Origin: Flavobacteriales bacterium
Lineage (GTDB): Bacteria > Bacteroidota > Bacteroidia > Flavobacteriales_F > PHOS-HE28
NCBI GenBank assembly: GCA_016717305.1
Contig: JADKFY010000026.1
Span: forward strand, 1-56,448
DNA: 56,448 nucleotides
Direction: 5' to 3'
Shown: one piece after another, positions 13,101-22,909 of the stretch
Position numbering within the stretch: position 1 is the first letter of the stretch
Layout of the letters: every line of letters begins with the position of its first letter
The notes under the pieces: model-generated
What the model saw: only the letters and a program-made list of their open reading frames with translations
What the model was told of the DNA's origin: nothing
The model's database searches: none
Made by a program: the position numbers and the translations under genes

Positions 13101-15951
13101 TCGGAGAAGTCCCCATCCTGGTTCCAGTCGACGTAGATCTGCATGCCGTGACCGTAATCACCGCCGCAAGAGGTCTGGGTCAAACTGAAGGATACGATGT
13201 CACCCTGTGCTTGGGTGGGACCGGTAACCGATCCCGTGTAGTTGGCATATCGTTCCAAGACCGACCCAGCGCCAGGAGCAGCGGTAATGCAATCGGACGA
13301 ATTGTTCATGCTACCCACCGTGACATTGCTAAGGTCCTCATCGCCTGCGAATGCGGCAGCGCTGGCTGGATAGGCCAAACAGGCGCAGTTGTCCGTATTC
13401 ACGGTCACCAGAACTTCTGTGCTGATCCCGTCCGTTGGAACAGCTGAAGGGCAACTAACGATACAGCGGTAGTACTTCGAAGTTGTTTGGTTGGTTACTT
13501 GGTAGAGCCGTTCCCAAGGCGGTCAAAGTTCACCGTGAAGGCCGGCATCATCCGCGCTTTCCCATTGGTAGGTCGTGTTACTGCCAGGCGTGCTGTTCTG
13601 CAAGCTCAGGGTGAAGTTCGCACCGGAACAAGGGTTCGCGTTCGAGGTCAGGGTGTTGCCCGGTGTCGGGGTACCTGCACATCCGCTCCCCGCTGTAACG
13701 GTGAAGCAAGTCCCGATCTTCTGTCTCACCCCAGCCAAAGGTGGTTGGGCGTAATTAGTAGCCGTCAGAACCCACCTCCAGCCACTACAGCACGCATCCG
13801 GGTTGAACCCAAAAGAGCCGAGAACGGCACGGCGAAGGAACCTGATACGGTTTCGACCTGTTCCTTGTGCAGGTTGATTGTACACCTGTTCCCCCACATC
13901 CAAGAAATCACCGTCTTGGTTCCAGTCAACATAAAGTTGCATTCCGTGACCGTAGTCCGCTCCACATGTGGATTGGGTAAGGCTGAATGAAACGACATCG
14001 CCTTGGGCCTGAATCGGACCAGTGACAACACCCACGTAATTGCCGTATCGCTGCAGGAGCGAACCTGCACCACCTGCAGGTAATACAATTGGAGGTATTG
14101 TTCATGCCGCCAACGGTGACATTGATCAACTCCTCATCTCCTGTGTTGTTCGCTTGGCTGACCGGATACGGTGCGCAGAAGCACAAGTCCGTATTCACGT
14201 TCACCAATACTTCTGTGCTGGTGCCATCTGTTGGTGCTCCGGCTGGACAGGTTACTACGCAACGGTAATATTTCGGTGCCGTTTGGCTGGTGATCTGAGT
14301 AGCATTCGTTCCCAACGCGGTCAAATTCACCGTGAAGCCCGCGTCATCCGCGCTTTGCCATTGGTAGGTTACACCTGTTCCCAAGGTTGCGTTCTGCAAG
14401 GACAGCGTGAAGTTCGCTCCCGAACAAGGGTTAGCGTTCGAAGTAAGTGTGTTGCCCGGTGTTGGATTGCCTACACAAGCAGAAGAGGCTGAGACATTGA
14501 CCAAATAGTCCTCGGCCTGGCCAAAGCCATAAGCTCCGCAAGGAAGGGTGGGGAGGCACCGAGTTCTTAAAAACGCGCATCCGTGAAATACCTGCGGGTG
14601 CAGAAATCGGGATCAAGATGTTTCCGGTCACGTTCAGATCGCACGCAGAAGCAGTGAAACTCCCAAGCGGGAATGAGGTTTCAAACGTGCCATTCCGATC
14701 GAAATCGAAGAAGGCCGTGAAGAAGTTCGTGAAACCTCCATCCGAATTGCCGGAAACAGTGATCGGATAAGTTACACCCGCTGTTATGTTCCCGGTTATG
14801 CTTGTGAAGTCTTCAACTGCGCCTCCTGAACCAACAGGACATGCACTGGGGTTATTGATGTTCGAGAATTGCACCAAGGAGATCGGCTCGATGGTCGTTA
14901 TGGGTCGGTGAACAATAACAAGCGAGGAAGCTGTTCATTGTCAACCTGCACCTGCCGTACTTGTTGCAGATGACGGACCTGTTGAACAGGAGACGGTACA
15001 GCGGTACCACTTTGTTGCTGTTTGGTTGGTGACTTGCGGGGTCCAGTTCCCAAATTGGCTTGGTTAACGGAGAATCCAGCGTCATCCGCACTTTCCCATT
15101 GGTAGGTCACGCCTGATCGCTAGTTGGGTTCTGTAGGCTCAAGCTGAAGTTGACACCGGGCACACCGAGGCGGCAGATGAGATCGTGTTGCCCGGAGAAG
15201 GTGTTCGGCACATGGAGCACCAGGCGTATAAGTCAATTGCGCATTGTACCGACGAGCTGAGTACCGTCCATGCGTTGGTGCCCCGGGATTGCGGTGTTGG
15301 ATGTGCCCATGGCTTGACAGTAGCTGAAGCGCCATAACACCATTGGAATGCCAGTGTTGGCGTTCCAGTTGTAACCCGTTGAAGCACCGTTGACGGCCCA
15401 ATCGATGTAGACCTCCACGGCGCCGCCGCCGTAGCCACGAAGGATGTCAAGGGGGATGTCCAGTAACCAGCAACAGCAGGAACATCGGCTGGTCCACCAC
15501 GGCAGTTGCTAAAGACCAGTGTAGCACCGGTCGTCATTGCATCCCATGAGTTCCAGCGGCCAATGCGGTCGCCCCGAATTCTTCATATAGATGTTCAGCG
15601 TTGCCGTCCGCCTGCGGCGATGGTGAAGGCGTTCGCTTTTAAAGGCGATCGAATTGATGCTCGATGCCCTGGCAGTGCAGCTAAGTCGCCAGCAGTCCAT
15701 GCGCAATGCTCTTGCTCCACCCGAATGCGCTTGTAGCCGACAGATCGGTAAATTGGATTGCCATTCTCGTTGGTACCACTCGTCAATGCTCCAGCACCGA
15801 TCGTTTGGGCTATCGCGGTAACCCCCATCAACAAGAAAAGGGCTAAAGAGAACATGGCTCCTAAACTTCGCGTTCGTTTCACAGCAGCGGGTTCGCTGGT
15901 GGCACACCATAGGCGTGTCAGCATGCTTTGGATCGTACGGTCTTGCATCAT
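7194..15951 (-). pseudogene. Giant multidomain T9SS-secreted surface protein, heavily frameshifted
   Basis: About 2,900 codons. It starts at an ATG at 15951 with a long signal peptide (hydrophobic core, TAIAQ end) and finishes with a T9SS type A sorting domain (MYPNPNRGD near 7440, GGMYMVHIT, ERLVIQP at the end). From N to C terminus it shows an N-terminal beta-rich region, tandem GEVED modules (DWNQDGDF, STRMRVV, GETEDYCFTV) from about 15190 to 12160, fibronectin III-like units near 12000 and 9900, a further GEVED-type end near 11450, NDLC-type modules near 10480 and 9020, and a proprotein-convertase P domain (HTWRSDLQITLVSPSG) near 9300-9720. At least ten frame changes interrupt it, for example near 15600, 14880, 14470, 14000, 13500, 12700, 11600, 10700, 9360, 8430 and 7720. 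The P and fibronectin domains suggest adhesion or matrix binding. Read errors or recent decay are both possible. Confidence 0.8.
12780..15200 (-). repeat. Tandem GEVED-module repeats of about 0.7-0.8 kb inside the giant gene
   Basis: The linker phrase with TPGNTL (or SPGNTI) occurs near 12870, 13675, 14465 and 15190, giving a period of about 790-800 bases that shortens to about 710 at the last unit. Adjacent copies are similar at the DNA level, for example GAACAAGGGTTCGCGTTCGA near 13626 against a near-identical stretch near 14421. Each unit encodes a cysteine-bearing linker, an Ig-like part and a GEVED module. Such near-identical units can recombine, and they also make assembly and consensus calling difficult. 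Confidence 0.65.
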
Positions 15952-16320
15952 GATCAACTGGTTTTGGTTAGGTGGATCGGAACGAGGGAAGTAAGCGTAG
16001 GTAAGGTGTTCAGAGATGTATTCAGGAACCGGAACGCTCCAAGGAATGGACCGGGTTGGTGTTCGAAATTGGTGTGAAGGTCATCGTTGGGTAGAGAATG
16101 AAGTTGGTCGTAATACCGAATGTTTTGGTCTTCGGCTTTTCAACTTCGTGGCGTAAATTATCGGGATATATTGTTGCTATCCAAGTTTTGTTAATAACTC
16201 TTTGGTTGGGCTTAGGGTTCATTCCAACAATAGCGTCGGTCTATTCATCGAATACCCACCATCGACGAAACAGGGCCAAGAGAAGTTGAGCAGCCACTTA
16301 TCTTGGGCCTCCAACAACGA
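15952..16320. other. Divergent upstream region between giant adhesin and nhaC
   Basis: This 369-base spacer is relatively AT-rich and has no supported gene. It must hold the promoters of the leftward adhesin gene and the rightward antiporter gene. On the plus strand, TTG and TTTG elements around 16180-16215 are only an imperfect match to the Bacteroidota sigma factor consensus, so I do not call a promoter. Confidence 0.5.
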
Positions 16321-17766
16321 ATGACATTTAGTAGAACTTCCCTGGGGATCGCACTTCTGCCGGTGCTGCTGTTGATCGTTCTGCTTGCTATCAATGTGCT
16401 GGTCTTTGGCGATGGGGGCTTGGATGGGCCCAATCAGTTGGCCTTGCTCTTCTCTGCGGCGCTTGCTTTGGTGATCGGCTTGGTCAGTGGACGCAGCTTC
16501 GTGCACCTTATGGACCACGTGGTCGCGAGCATCAACACGGCGTTGAGCGCACTCATCATACTACTACTTATCGGAGCGTTGGCCGGAACATGGTTGTTGA
16601 GCGGAGTGGTACCCGCAATGATCTCACACGGCCTACAACTGCTCTCACCTTCCGTTTTCTTGGTAGCCACTTGTTTGGTGTGCAGCGTGGTCTCCATGGC
16701 CACAGGAAGTTCGTGGAGCACGGCTGCCACAGTAGGGATCGCCCTCATGGGGATCGGTAAGGCGCTTGGGTTCCACGAAGGATTGGTAGCAGGTGCCGTG
16801 ATCAGCGGCGCCTATTTCGGCGATAAGATGAGCCCCTTGAGCGATACCACCAATTTGGCACCTGCCGTCGCTGGAACGGACCTCTTCACCCACATCAAGT
16901 ACATGATGTACACAACCATCCCCACCTATGTGATCACCTTGCTGATCTTCGGTGCGATCGGTCTTGCACAAGGGTCTGCGGCCACGGTGCAAGGTGTGGA
17001 TGAGTTCCAGTCCGCAATTGCCTCCAAATTCACCATCGGTTGGTGGCTGTATCTGGTGCCCTTGTCCGTGATCGTGATGATCTGGCGGAAAGTACCCGCT
17101 TTGCCTGCGCTCTTCATCGGTACGCTGATGGGGGGACTGTTCGCGGTGCTGTTCCAAGCGAAGTTGATCACGGAGTTGGCTCCTGCAGGCCATTCCTATG
17201 CGCACCGTGCCTACCAAGTGGTCATTACCGCAATGGGGACCGGTACCACGGTGGTGACCGGCAATGCCACGATGGATGAATTGCTCACCTCCGGTGGGAT
17301 GTACGGCATGCTCAAGACCATCTGGTTGATCCTTTGTGCCATGGTTTTCGGTGGAGCTATGGAAGGTGCCGGGCTTTTGCAGCGGATCACCAGTGCGCTC
17401 ATCTCCCGCGTGCACGGCGATGGTTCTCTTATTGCGACCACAGCTGCCAGCTGCGTGTTTGTGAACGTGACAGCATCGGATCAATACCTCAGCATTGTGG
17501 TCCCCGGTCGCATGTTCGCACCTGTTTACGCCGAAAGAGGTTTGGCCCCTGAAGTACTCAGTCGAACGTTGGAGGATAGTGGGACGGTCACTTCCCCTTT
17601 AGTGCCTTGGAATACATGTGGGGCATACATGTCCACCGTGCTCGGTGTAGCCACATTCACCTACCTGCCGTTCTGCTTTTTCAACCTGTTGAGCCCGTTC
17701 ATGACCGTTGCCCAGGGCTATTTGGGTTTCCGTATCGCACATCGTCGCGACCAAGCGGCCACGTAA
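16321..17766 (+). CDS. nhaC: Na+/H+ antiporter, NhaC family
   Basis: An inner-membrane antiporter of 481 residues, expected to exchange sodium for protons and support pH and salt homeostasis. It has about 11-12 hydrophobic segments and the conserved NhaC signature GAYFGDKMSPLSDTTN at roughly residues 164-180, plus the internal symmetrical stretch with SGTVTSPLVPWNTCG near the C-terminus. The length fits the family (about 450-520). I chose the ATG at 16321 over the in-frame TTG at 16303 because the hydrophobic N-terminus follows directly. It stands alone, divergent from the adhesin gene; the next gene begins 31 bases after its stop. Members can also exchange malate or lactate for sodium, and the sequence does not settle the substrate. 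Confidence 0.88.
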   Translation: MTFSRTSLGIALLPVLLLIVLLAINVLVFGDGGLDGPNQLALLFSAALALVIGLVSGRSFVHLMDHVVASINTALSALIILLLIGALAGTWLLSGVVPAMISHGLQLLSPSVFLVATCLVCSVVSMATGSSWSTAATVGIALMGIGKALGFHEGLVAGAVISGAYFGDKMSPLSDTTNLAPAVAGTDLFTHIKYMMYTTIPTYVITLLIFGAIGLAQGSAATVQGVDEFQSAIASKFTIGWWLYLVPLSVIVMIWRKVPALPALFIGTLMGGLFAVLFQAKLITELAPAGHSYAHRAYQVVITAMGTGTTVVTGNATMDELLTSGGMYGMLKTIWLILCAMVFGGAMEGAGLLQRITSALISRVHGDGSLIATTAASCVFVNVTASDQYLSIVVPGRMFAPVYAERGLAPEVLSRTLEDSGTVTSPLVPWNTCGAYMSTVLGVATFTYLPFCFFNLLSPFMTVAQGYLGFRIAHRRDQAAT

Positions 17767-17797
17767 CCTAGGTTGCTTCGGTCCCGTTCAATGGGCA

Positions 17798-18541
17798 ATG
17801 AAGTCTCCGTTCCGCTTACTCGCATTTTGCATTGTGCTGTCCGCAACATTCGGCCTGGCGCAGCCGGGCTTGCCCATTTTGACTTCGGACGAGCACTACA
17901 CCATGGGTGAGACCGGAGAGGACCCATCGCCCGATCTGAACGCCTATGAAGCCATGAACAAAGCGCTCGGGGGTGATTCCGTGCGATCGTGTGGCGGCCA
18001 CGCGTGCTTGGGCTGGGTGGAGGATAAATACCCGGATGGGACCACGAAACATCGCGGGTATTATGATGAAGGAAAACTTACCCAATATCGGAATTACCAC
18101 CCGGATGGTACGTTGGAACGCGATTTCAAGGCCATCGATGCCGTTAAGAGCGTGGAACGTACCTACCACGCCAATGGAAATCTGCGTAGTGAAGCGAAAT
18201 TCGCGGAAGGGGTATGCATCCAATATGAAGATCATTACCTCGATGGCAAATTGCGTTATGCTGAAGAGCGCCACAGGAAAGAACCGTACTTCCTTCGAAT
18301 GGACCTGTTCGATGCGGAAGGAAGACCTGTGAGCCTACTCGAACTCGTGGACAAGAAACGGATCGAGTTCGAACAAAAGGAATACCACCCGGGTGGTCTG
18401 CTGAAAGCCCAAGGCCGCGCCCGTTACGACCCGAAACGAATGGATACCCAACGGGTCGGTACATGGACCTACTACGGTAAGGACGGTGAAGTGGCCAAGT
18501 CCGAGGAGTATTTGGACGGAAGGGTAGCGGTAGTGCGTTGA
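17798..18541 (+). CDS. Exported MORN-variant repeat protein
   Basis: A protein of 247 residues with a clear signal peptide (MKSPFRLLAFCIVLSATFGL, then AQ). The mature part carries repeated units of the YHPDGTLERDF, YHANGNLRSEAKF, YLDGKLRY and YHPGGLLKAQGR type, i.e. the MORN-variant or YwqK-like repeat common in exported Bacteroidota proteins. These beta-hairpin repeats are usually binding scaffolds and no catalytic residues are apparent. The ATG at 17798 is preferred to the longer frame from 17708, which overlaps nhaC. A bidirectional terminator follows at 18571. The partner and role are unknown. Confidence 0.7.
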   Translation: MKSPFRLLAFCIVLSATFGLAQPGLPILTSDEHYTMGETGEDPSPDLNAYEAMNKALGGDSVRSCGGHACLGWVEDKYPDGTTKHRGYYDEGKLTQYRNYHPDGTLERDFKAIDAVKSVERTYHANGNLRSEAKFAEGVCIQYEDHYLDGKLRYAEERHRKEPYFLRMDLFDAEGRPVSLLELVDKKRIEFEQKEYHPGGLLKAQGRARYDPKRMDTQRVGTWTYYGKDGEVAKSEEYLDGRVAVVR

Positions 18542-18569
18542 CCACTCGAGAATTGGGAAGTACCCAAAT

Positions 18570-18607
18570 AACAAGGCCCCGCAACATCCAAGTGCGGGGC
18601 CTTGTCC
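18570..18607. terminator. Bidirectional terminator between MORN-like gene and dnaK
   Basis: A perfect GC-rich stem ACAAGGCCCCGCA (18571-18583) pairs with TGCGGGGCCTTGT (18593-18605) around a nine-base loop. It sits between two convergent genes, 30 bases after the rightward stop and 14 bases from the dnaK stop, so it probably serves both. Confidence 0.85.
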
Positions 18608-18620
18608 ATTTTGGTAGGAA

Positions 18621-20537
18621 TTACTTCTTGTCTTCCTCCTTCACCTCTTCGAAGTCCACATCGGTCACTTCTTGATCGTTGGTGTTGCCGGCGCCGGCTT
18701 GTGACCCGCCGCTGCTGCCGTTGGTCTGTGCTTCTTGGGCGGCTTTGTACATGTCCTCGCTTGCTGCTGAGAACACGGTGTTCAATTCGCTCATTGCGCT
18801 TTCCATTCCGCCAATGTCCTCCGCACCATGTGCGGTCTTCAGCTTGGCCAATGCATCTTCGATCGGCTGCTTTTTGTCGGCCGGGATCTTGTCGCCGAAC
18901 TCCTTCAGTTGCTTTTCCGTTTGGAAAATAAGGCTATCGGCTTGGTTCAGTTTGTCCACCTTTTCGCGCGCTGCGTTGTCGGTATCGGCATTGGCCTCAG
19001 CCTCCTTCCGCATCTTTTCGATCTCTTCCTTGCTCAAGCCGCTGCTGGCTTCGATCCGGATGCTCTGCTCCTTGTTCGTGGCCTTGTCCTTCGCGCCTAC
19101 GTGAAGGATCCCGTTCGCGTCGATGTCGAAGGTCACTTCGATCTGGGGAACACCGCGCGCCGCTGGTGGGATACCATCCAGGTGGAACCTTCCGATGCTC
19201 CGGTTGCCATTGGCCATTGGGCGTTCTCCTTGCAACACATGGATCTCCACGCTGGGCTGGCTGTCGCTGGCCGTGCTGAAGGTCTCGCTCTTTTTCGTTG
19301 GGATCGTGGTGTTGGCTTCGATCAACTTGGTCATTACGCCGCCCATGGTCTCGATACCGAGGCTCAAAGGGGTAACGTCCAGCAACAACACGTCCTTTAC
19401 TTCGCCGGTCAATACACCACCTTGGATGCTTGCTCCCAATGCAACAACTTCATCGGGATTAACGCCCTTGCTCGGCTCTTTTCCGAAGAATTTCTTCACG
19501 GCCTCTTGGATAGCAGGGATACGGGTACTGCCGCCAACCAAAATGATCTCATCAATGTCGGTGGTCTTCAAGCCCGCGTTCTTCAATGCACTTTCGCAAG
19601 GCGCGATCGTACGCTTGATCAATGGGTCGACCAATTGCTCGAATTTCGCGCGGCTCATGGTGCGCACCAAGTGCTTGGGGATACCATCAACCGGCATGAT
19701 GTAAGGCAGGTTGATCTCCGTGCTGGTCGTGCTGCTCAATTCGATCTTCGCCTTCTCGGCAGCATCCTTCAAACGTTGCAGTGCCATCGGGTCCTTCCGC
19801 AGGTCGATGTTCTCATCCTTCTTGAACTCGTCCGCCAACCAATCAATGATCACTTGGTCGAAGTCATCGCCACCCAAGTGCGTGTCGCCATCGGTGCTCT
19901 TCACCTCGAATACGCCATCGCCCAACTCGAGCACACTTACGTCGTGGGTTCCACCACCGCAGTCGAACACGACGATCTTCTGGTCCTTGTGCTTCTTGTC
20001 CAGACCGTAAGCCAAGGCGGCAGCCGTTGGTTCGTTGATGATGCGGCGCACCTTGAGGCCGGCGATCTCACCAGCTTCCTTGGTGGCTTGGCGCTGGGCA
20101 TCGTTGAAGTATGCGGGAACGGTAATGACCGCTTCCGTAACTGTCGTGCCGAGGTAATCCTCAGCGGTCTTTTTCATTTTCTGCAGGATCATGGCACTGA
20201 TCTCCTGCGGGGTGTACTCACGGTCGCCTATGGCCACACGTGGCATACCGTTGCTACCACGCACCACTTTGTAGGGGACGCGTGAAATTTCCTTCTCATC
20301 TTCCGCATAGGTGTTCCCTATGAACCGTTTGATGGAGAAAATGGTATTGGTGGGGTTGGTGATCGCCTGGCGCTTGGCAGGGTCGCCCACCTTACGCTCT
20401 CCGCCTTCAACGAACGCCACTACACTTGGTGTGGTGCGCTTGCCTTCGCTGTTGGCAATTACTACAGGCTCATTGCCTTCCATTACGGCAACACAGCTAT
20501 TGGTGGTGCCCAAATCTATTCCGATGATCTTGCTCAT
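18621..20537 (-). CDS. dnaK: Chaperone DnaK (Hsp70)
   Basis: Hsp70 chaperone of 638 residues, the normal length. It binds unfolded peptides in an ATP-driven cycle with DnaJ and GrpE in the cytoplasm. Visible motifs are GIDLGTTNSCVAV at residues 6-18, VITVPAYFNDAQRQATKEAG near 138, the second phosphate motif, and the hinge and substrate domain (LLLDVTPLSLGIETMGGV). The tail ends in a charged VDFEEVKEEDKK. The second phosphate motif reads DCGGGTHDVS; the THDVS form is common in Bacteroidota, while C in place of the usual L is uncommon. No dnaJ or grpE is adjacent. The gene stands alone, convergent with the MORN-like gene and upstream-linked to none. Confidence 0.97.
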   Translation of the reverse strand: MSKIIGIDLGTTNSCVAVMEGNEPVVIANSEGKRTTPSVVAFVEGGERKVGDPAKRQAITNPTNTIFSIKRFIGNTYAEDEKEISRVPYKVVRGSNGMPRVAIGDREYTPQEISAMILQKMKKTAEDYLGTTVTEAVITVPAYFNDAQRQATKEAGEIAGLKVRRIINEPTAAALAYGLDKKHKDQKIVVFDCGGGTHDVSVLELGDGVFEVKSTDGDTHLGGDDFDQVIIDWLADEFKKDENIDLRKDPMALQRLKDAAEKAKIELSSTTSTEINLPYIMPVDGIPKHLVRTMSRAKFEQLVDPLIKRTIAPCESALKNAGLKTTDIDEIILVGGSTRIPAIQEAVKKFFGKEPSKGVNPDEVVALGASIQGGVLTGEVKDVLLLDVTPLSLGIETMGGVMTKLIEANTTIPTKKSETFSTASDSQPSVEIHVLQGERPMANGNRSIGRFHLDGIPPAARGVPQIEVTFDIDANGILHVGAKDKATNKEQSIRIEASSGLSKEEIEKMRKEAEANADTDNAAREKVDKLNQADSLIFQTEKQLKEFGDKIPADKKQPIEDALAKLKTAHGAEDIGGMESAMSELNTVFSAASEDMYKAAQEAQTNGSSGGSQAGAGNTNDQEVTDVDFEEVKEEDKK

Positions 20538-20688
20538 GGTCGTCCGTTTTGTTGTGCCGCTTCTCCTAACATGGCGGCTCGCCTTGCTCTCAAGGTCCGT
20601 GCCATGTCATTTTGGAACAGATGTGGCTGACAATAGAGTGCAAAGTCCCGAAAGGGAAGCCTTCGACAACTGCCAAAAGGACAGATCG

Positions 20689-21774
20689 TCAGGGACAGGA
20701 AACCGAGCCGCCCTGATCCTGAGGGAAGGACGAACAAAAGAGAAGGGCACCAGTATATTGCCCATTGACCAGTTCCGCCAACGAACTACCTCCCAATCGC
20801 TTTGTAATAACCTCTCTGGTATATCGGCTACCGAACAAGCCCACCCCATTCACGATATTCGTGTAGGTGGGTCGGTCTTGGACAATACCGGATACCGGTT
20901 CGGTCAAACTGAGGTACGTGTGGAATTCGTCGTTCGCAACGGAGATCACGAGATCAATTCCACAGTACCTCCGGTTGGTTACGGTAGGGTCAACCGGTAT
21001 GCTCGATCCAATGGTGCTGTAGAAGGCTTCCGCTTCGAGCGTTCTTTGCATTTCTTCGGTTCCCGATGTATTCGAACTGACCACTCGGCCCATTGCCCGA
21101 GTAATACTCATCGTATCATCGACAACCCCGTCCCTGATCTCTTGATATTTGAACCGATAACTCGCCTCGTACCTTTTACCATCGTGCCCAGCATTCCAGT
21201 TGAAGATCCAATCCTGATACCCTAGACCGTCCTTTAAATTCATCACTGTGTTAAGGGACTGGTCCGGACCTTGGATGCTGAAATTATCGACAATGGAAGT
21301 GGTCGCGGATACGGTCTCTCCTTTTACGACCAGTTCCAATTCGTAGCTACTTTCCTGGTCCAAATAGACGGGTAACGATTCCCGGACTTGTTCAATGGGA
21401 TCATAGGGGGTATCGTCCACGAACTTGTACAATTTCTGGTTCGGCGCATAGAACACGCCCGGTTCACGGTCCGTGAACGTGGCCGGCTCCAGGTTGAACG
21501 GCGTGCCGATCCTATTGCCGTTGAGCACACGATGCACCCGTGCAACGGTGATATCCCCATTGGCCCATTCGTTTGAATCGGCGATCTGCGCATAGACCAA
21601 TGCATCCCCTTCGCCCAGATAGGCCTTGTTGATCTTAATGTACTGGACCGAGTCGCGTTGGTCCAATAGCCCGTACACAACGGTCACATTCTTGTAGGGT
21701 GCGTTGATGTCGAGGTCCGTGCTGCAACCCGCAAATACACAGGCAATAGCGAAGAGAAAAGCGATCCGATCCAT
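20689..21774 (-). CDS. DUF4249-like outer-surface lipoprotein
   Basis: A lipoprotein of 361 residues. The ATG at 21774 is followed by a short hydrophobic core and the lipobox FAGC (Cys at about residue 17). The body is beta-rich with phrases such as NVTVVYGLLDQRDSVQYIKINKAYLGEG, which resemble DUF4249-type proteins often found beside TonB-dependent receptors. No SusC-like receptor is next to it here. The first ATG is chosen because it starts right before the signal sequence; the longer frame (21798) adds six residues with no signal character. It is divergent from panB. The function is not known, and a role in uptake or surface attachment is only a possibility. Confidence 0.65.
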   Translation of the reverse strand: MDRIAFLFAIACVFAGCSTDLDINAPYKNVTVVYGLLDQRDSVQYIKINKAYLGEGDALVYAQIADSNEWANGDITVARVHRVLNGNRIGTPFNLEPATFTDREPGVFYAPNQKLYKFVDDTPYDPIEQVRESLPVYLDQESSYELELVVKGETVSATTSIVDNFSIQGPDQSLNTVMNLKDGLGYQDWIFNWNAGHDGKRYEASYRFKYQEIRDGVVDDTMSITRAMGRVVSSNTSGTEEMQRTLEAEAFYSTIGSSIPVDPTVTNRRYCGIDLVISVANDEFHTYLSLTEPVSGIVQDRPTYTNIVNGVGLFGSRYTREVITKRLGGSSLAELVNGQYTGALLFCSSFPQDQGGSVSCP

Positions 21775-21936
21775 GGGCAAGATTGTGACCCGTTGCAACT
21801 ACCGCAGCACAGGGGCGGCCAAAGGTAAGGGCTGTGGCATGCTCCAAATGTCATTCGTGTGGTGAACCGGTAGCGTGATCGGGGAACGGTCGTGTATGAT
21901 AGGGAAAGGTCGAGGTGAAGCAATTAGTTTTGCCGC

Positions 21937-22755
21937 ATGAGCACCAGCTTGAAGAACGTACGCCGTGTAACAACCCATGTGTTGCAGGAAATGAAGGCGA
22001 AAGGCGAGAAGATCGCCATGTTGACCGCCTACGATTATTCCATTGCACGTTTGGTGGACAGCGCCGGTATCGATGTGATCCTCGTAGGCGATAGTGCGAG
22101 CAACGTGATGGCCGGACACGAGACCACGCTCCCTATAACGTTGGACCAAATGATCTACCACGCACAAGGTGTGGTTCGGGGGTGCGAACGGTCCTTGATC
22201 GTGGTGGACCTGCCGTTCGGAACCTATCAAGGAAATTCAAAAGGGGCCCTGAACAGTGCGATCCGGATCATGAAGGAGAGCGGTGCACATGCCGTGAAGT
22301 TGGAAGGAGGCAAAGAGGTACTCGGTTCCGTGGAACGCATCCTTTCAGCAGGTATTCCAGTGATGGGGCATTTGGGACTGACCCCACAGAGCATCTATAA
22401 GTTCGGGACCTACGTGGTACGCGCCAAGGAGCAGGAGGAGGCCGATCGGTTGCGCTCCGATGCGTTGTTGTTGCAACAAGCCGGATGCTTCGCTATCGTG
22501 CTGGAAAAGATACCCGCCAAGCTGGCGTCCGAGGTGGCGAAAAGCGTATCCATACCTGTTATCGGGATCGGTGCCGGTGGAGATGTGGACGGTCAGGTTC
22601 TCGTAGTCCACGACATGTTGGGGATCAATACGGAATTCAATCCGCGCTTTTTGCGGAGGTATGCCGATCTGCACGAAGTGATCACCGGGGCCGTGGCCAA
22701 CTATGTGAAGGATGTTCGATCAAGGAATTTCCCGAATAGCGAAGAGCAGTACTAG
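21937..22755 (+). CDS. panB: 3-methyl-2-oxobutanoate hydroxymethyltransferase
   Basis: Catalyses transfer of a hydroxymethyl group from 5,10-methylene-tetrahydrofolate to 3-methyl-2-oxobutanoate, giving ketopantoate, the first step of pantothenate and CoA synthesis. The protein has 272 residues, the usual length. It shows the family pattern: MLTAYDYSIARLVDSAGID (about 28-46), the metal and substrate region VGDSASNVMAGHETTLPIT (about 50-68), DLPFGTYQ, KLEGG and GHLGLTPQ, and the C-terminal IGIGAGGDVDGQVLVVHDMLG. Asp52 and Asp91 would coordinate magnesium. No panC or panD lies nearby. The start at 21937 gives the normal N-terminus. Confidence 0.96.
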   Translation: MSTSLKNVRRVTTHVLQEMKAKGEKIAMLTAYDYSIARLVDSAGIDVILVGDSASNVMAGHETTLPITLDQMIYHAQGVVRGCERSLIVVDLPFGTYQGNSKGALNSAIRIMKESGAHAVKLEGGKEVLGSVERILSAGIPVMGHLGLTPQSIYKFGTYVVRAKEQEEADRLRSDALLLQQAGCFAIVLEKIPAKLASEVAKSVSIPVIGIGAGGDVDGQVLVVHDMLGINTEFNPRFLRRYADLHEVITGAVANYVKDVRSRNFPNSEEQY

Positions 22756-22909
22756 GCTACGTTGTACGGGTTTGTGATGATCCATGACCTGTGGTGCGAC
22801 TTTATCCGTTGAATGGACCTGTTCGGCCATCCCATGAACGAAGTTGGAAATTCGAATTGGCATCCGAGTGTTTTGGGTCATTCGAATAAATGGATCAGAG
22901 ACCGTGGAT

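Noticed and set aside
1..15951. Programmed frameshifting in the giant genes
   Set aside because: About 20 changes without a shared slippery sequence or downstream structure are not what programmed frameshifting looks like.
16645..17484. Long antisense open frame inside nhaC
   Set aside because: Composition bias opposite a conserved membrane protein gene; the translation is rich in His, Gly and Asp with no recognisable domain.
18828..20285. Long antisense open frame of about 485 codons across dnaK
   Set aside because: It is the shadow of a conserved dnaK gene; its residues are low in structure and no family is recognisable.
20598..20616. TGACATGGC-type motif upstream of dnaK as a heat-shock operator
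   Set aside because: The motif looks like heat-shock elements I recall from Bacteroidota, but there is one imperfect copy and no second site, so the evidence is too weak to call.
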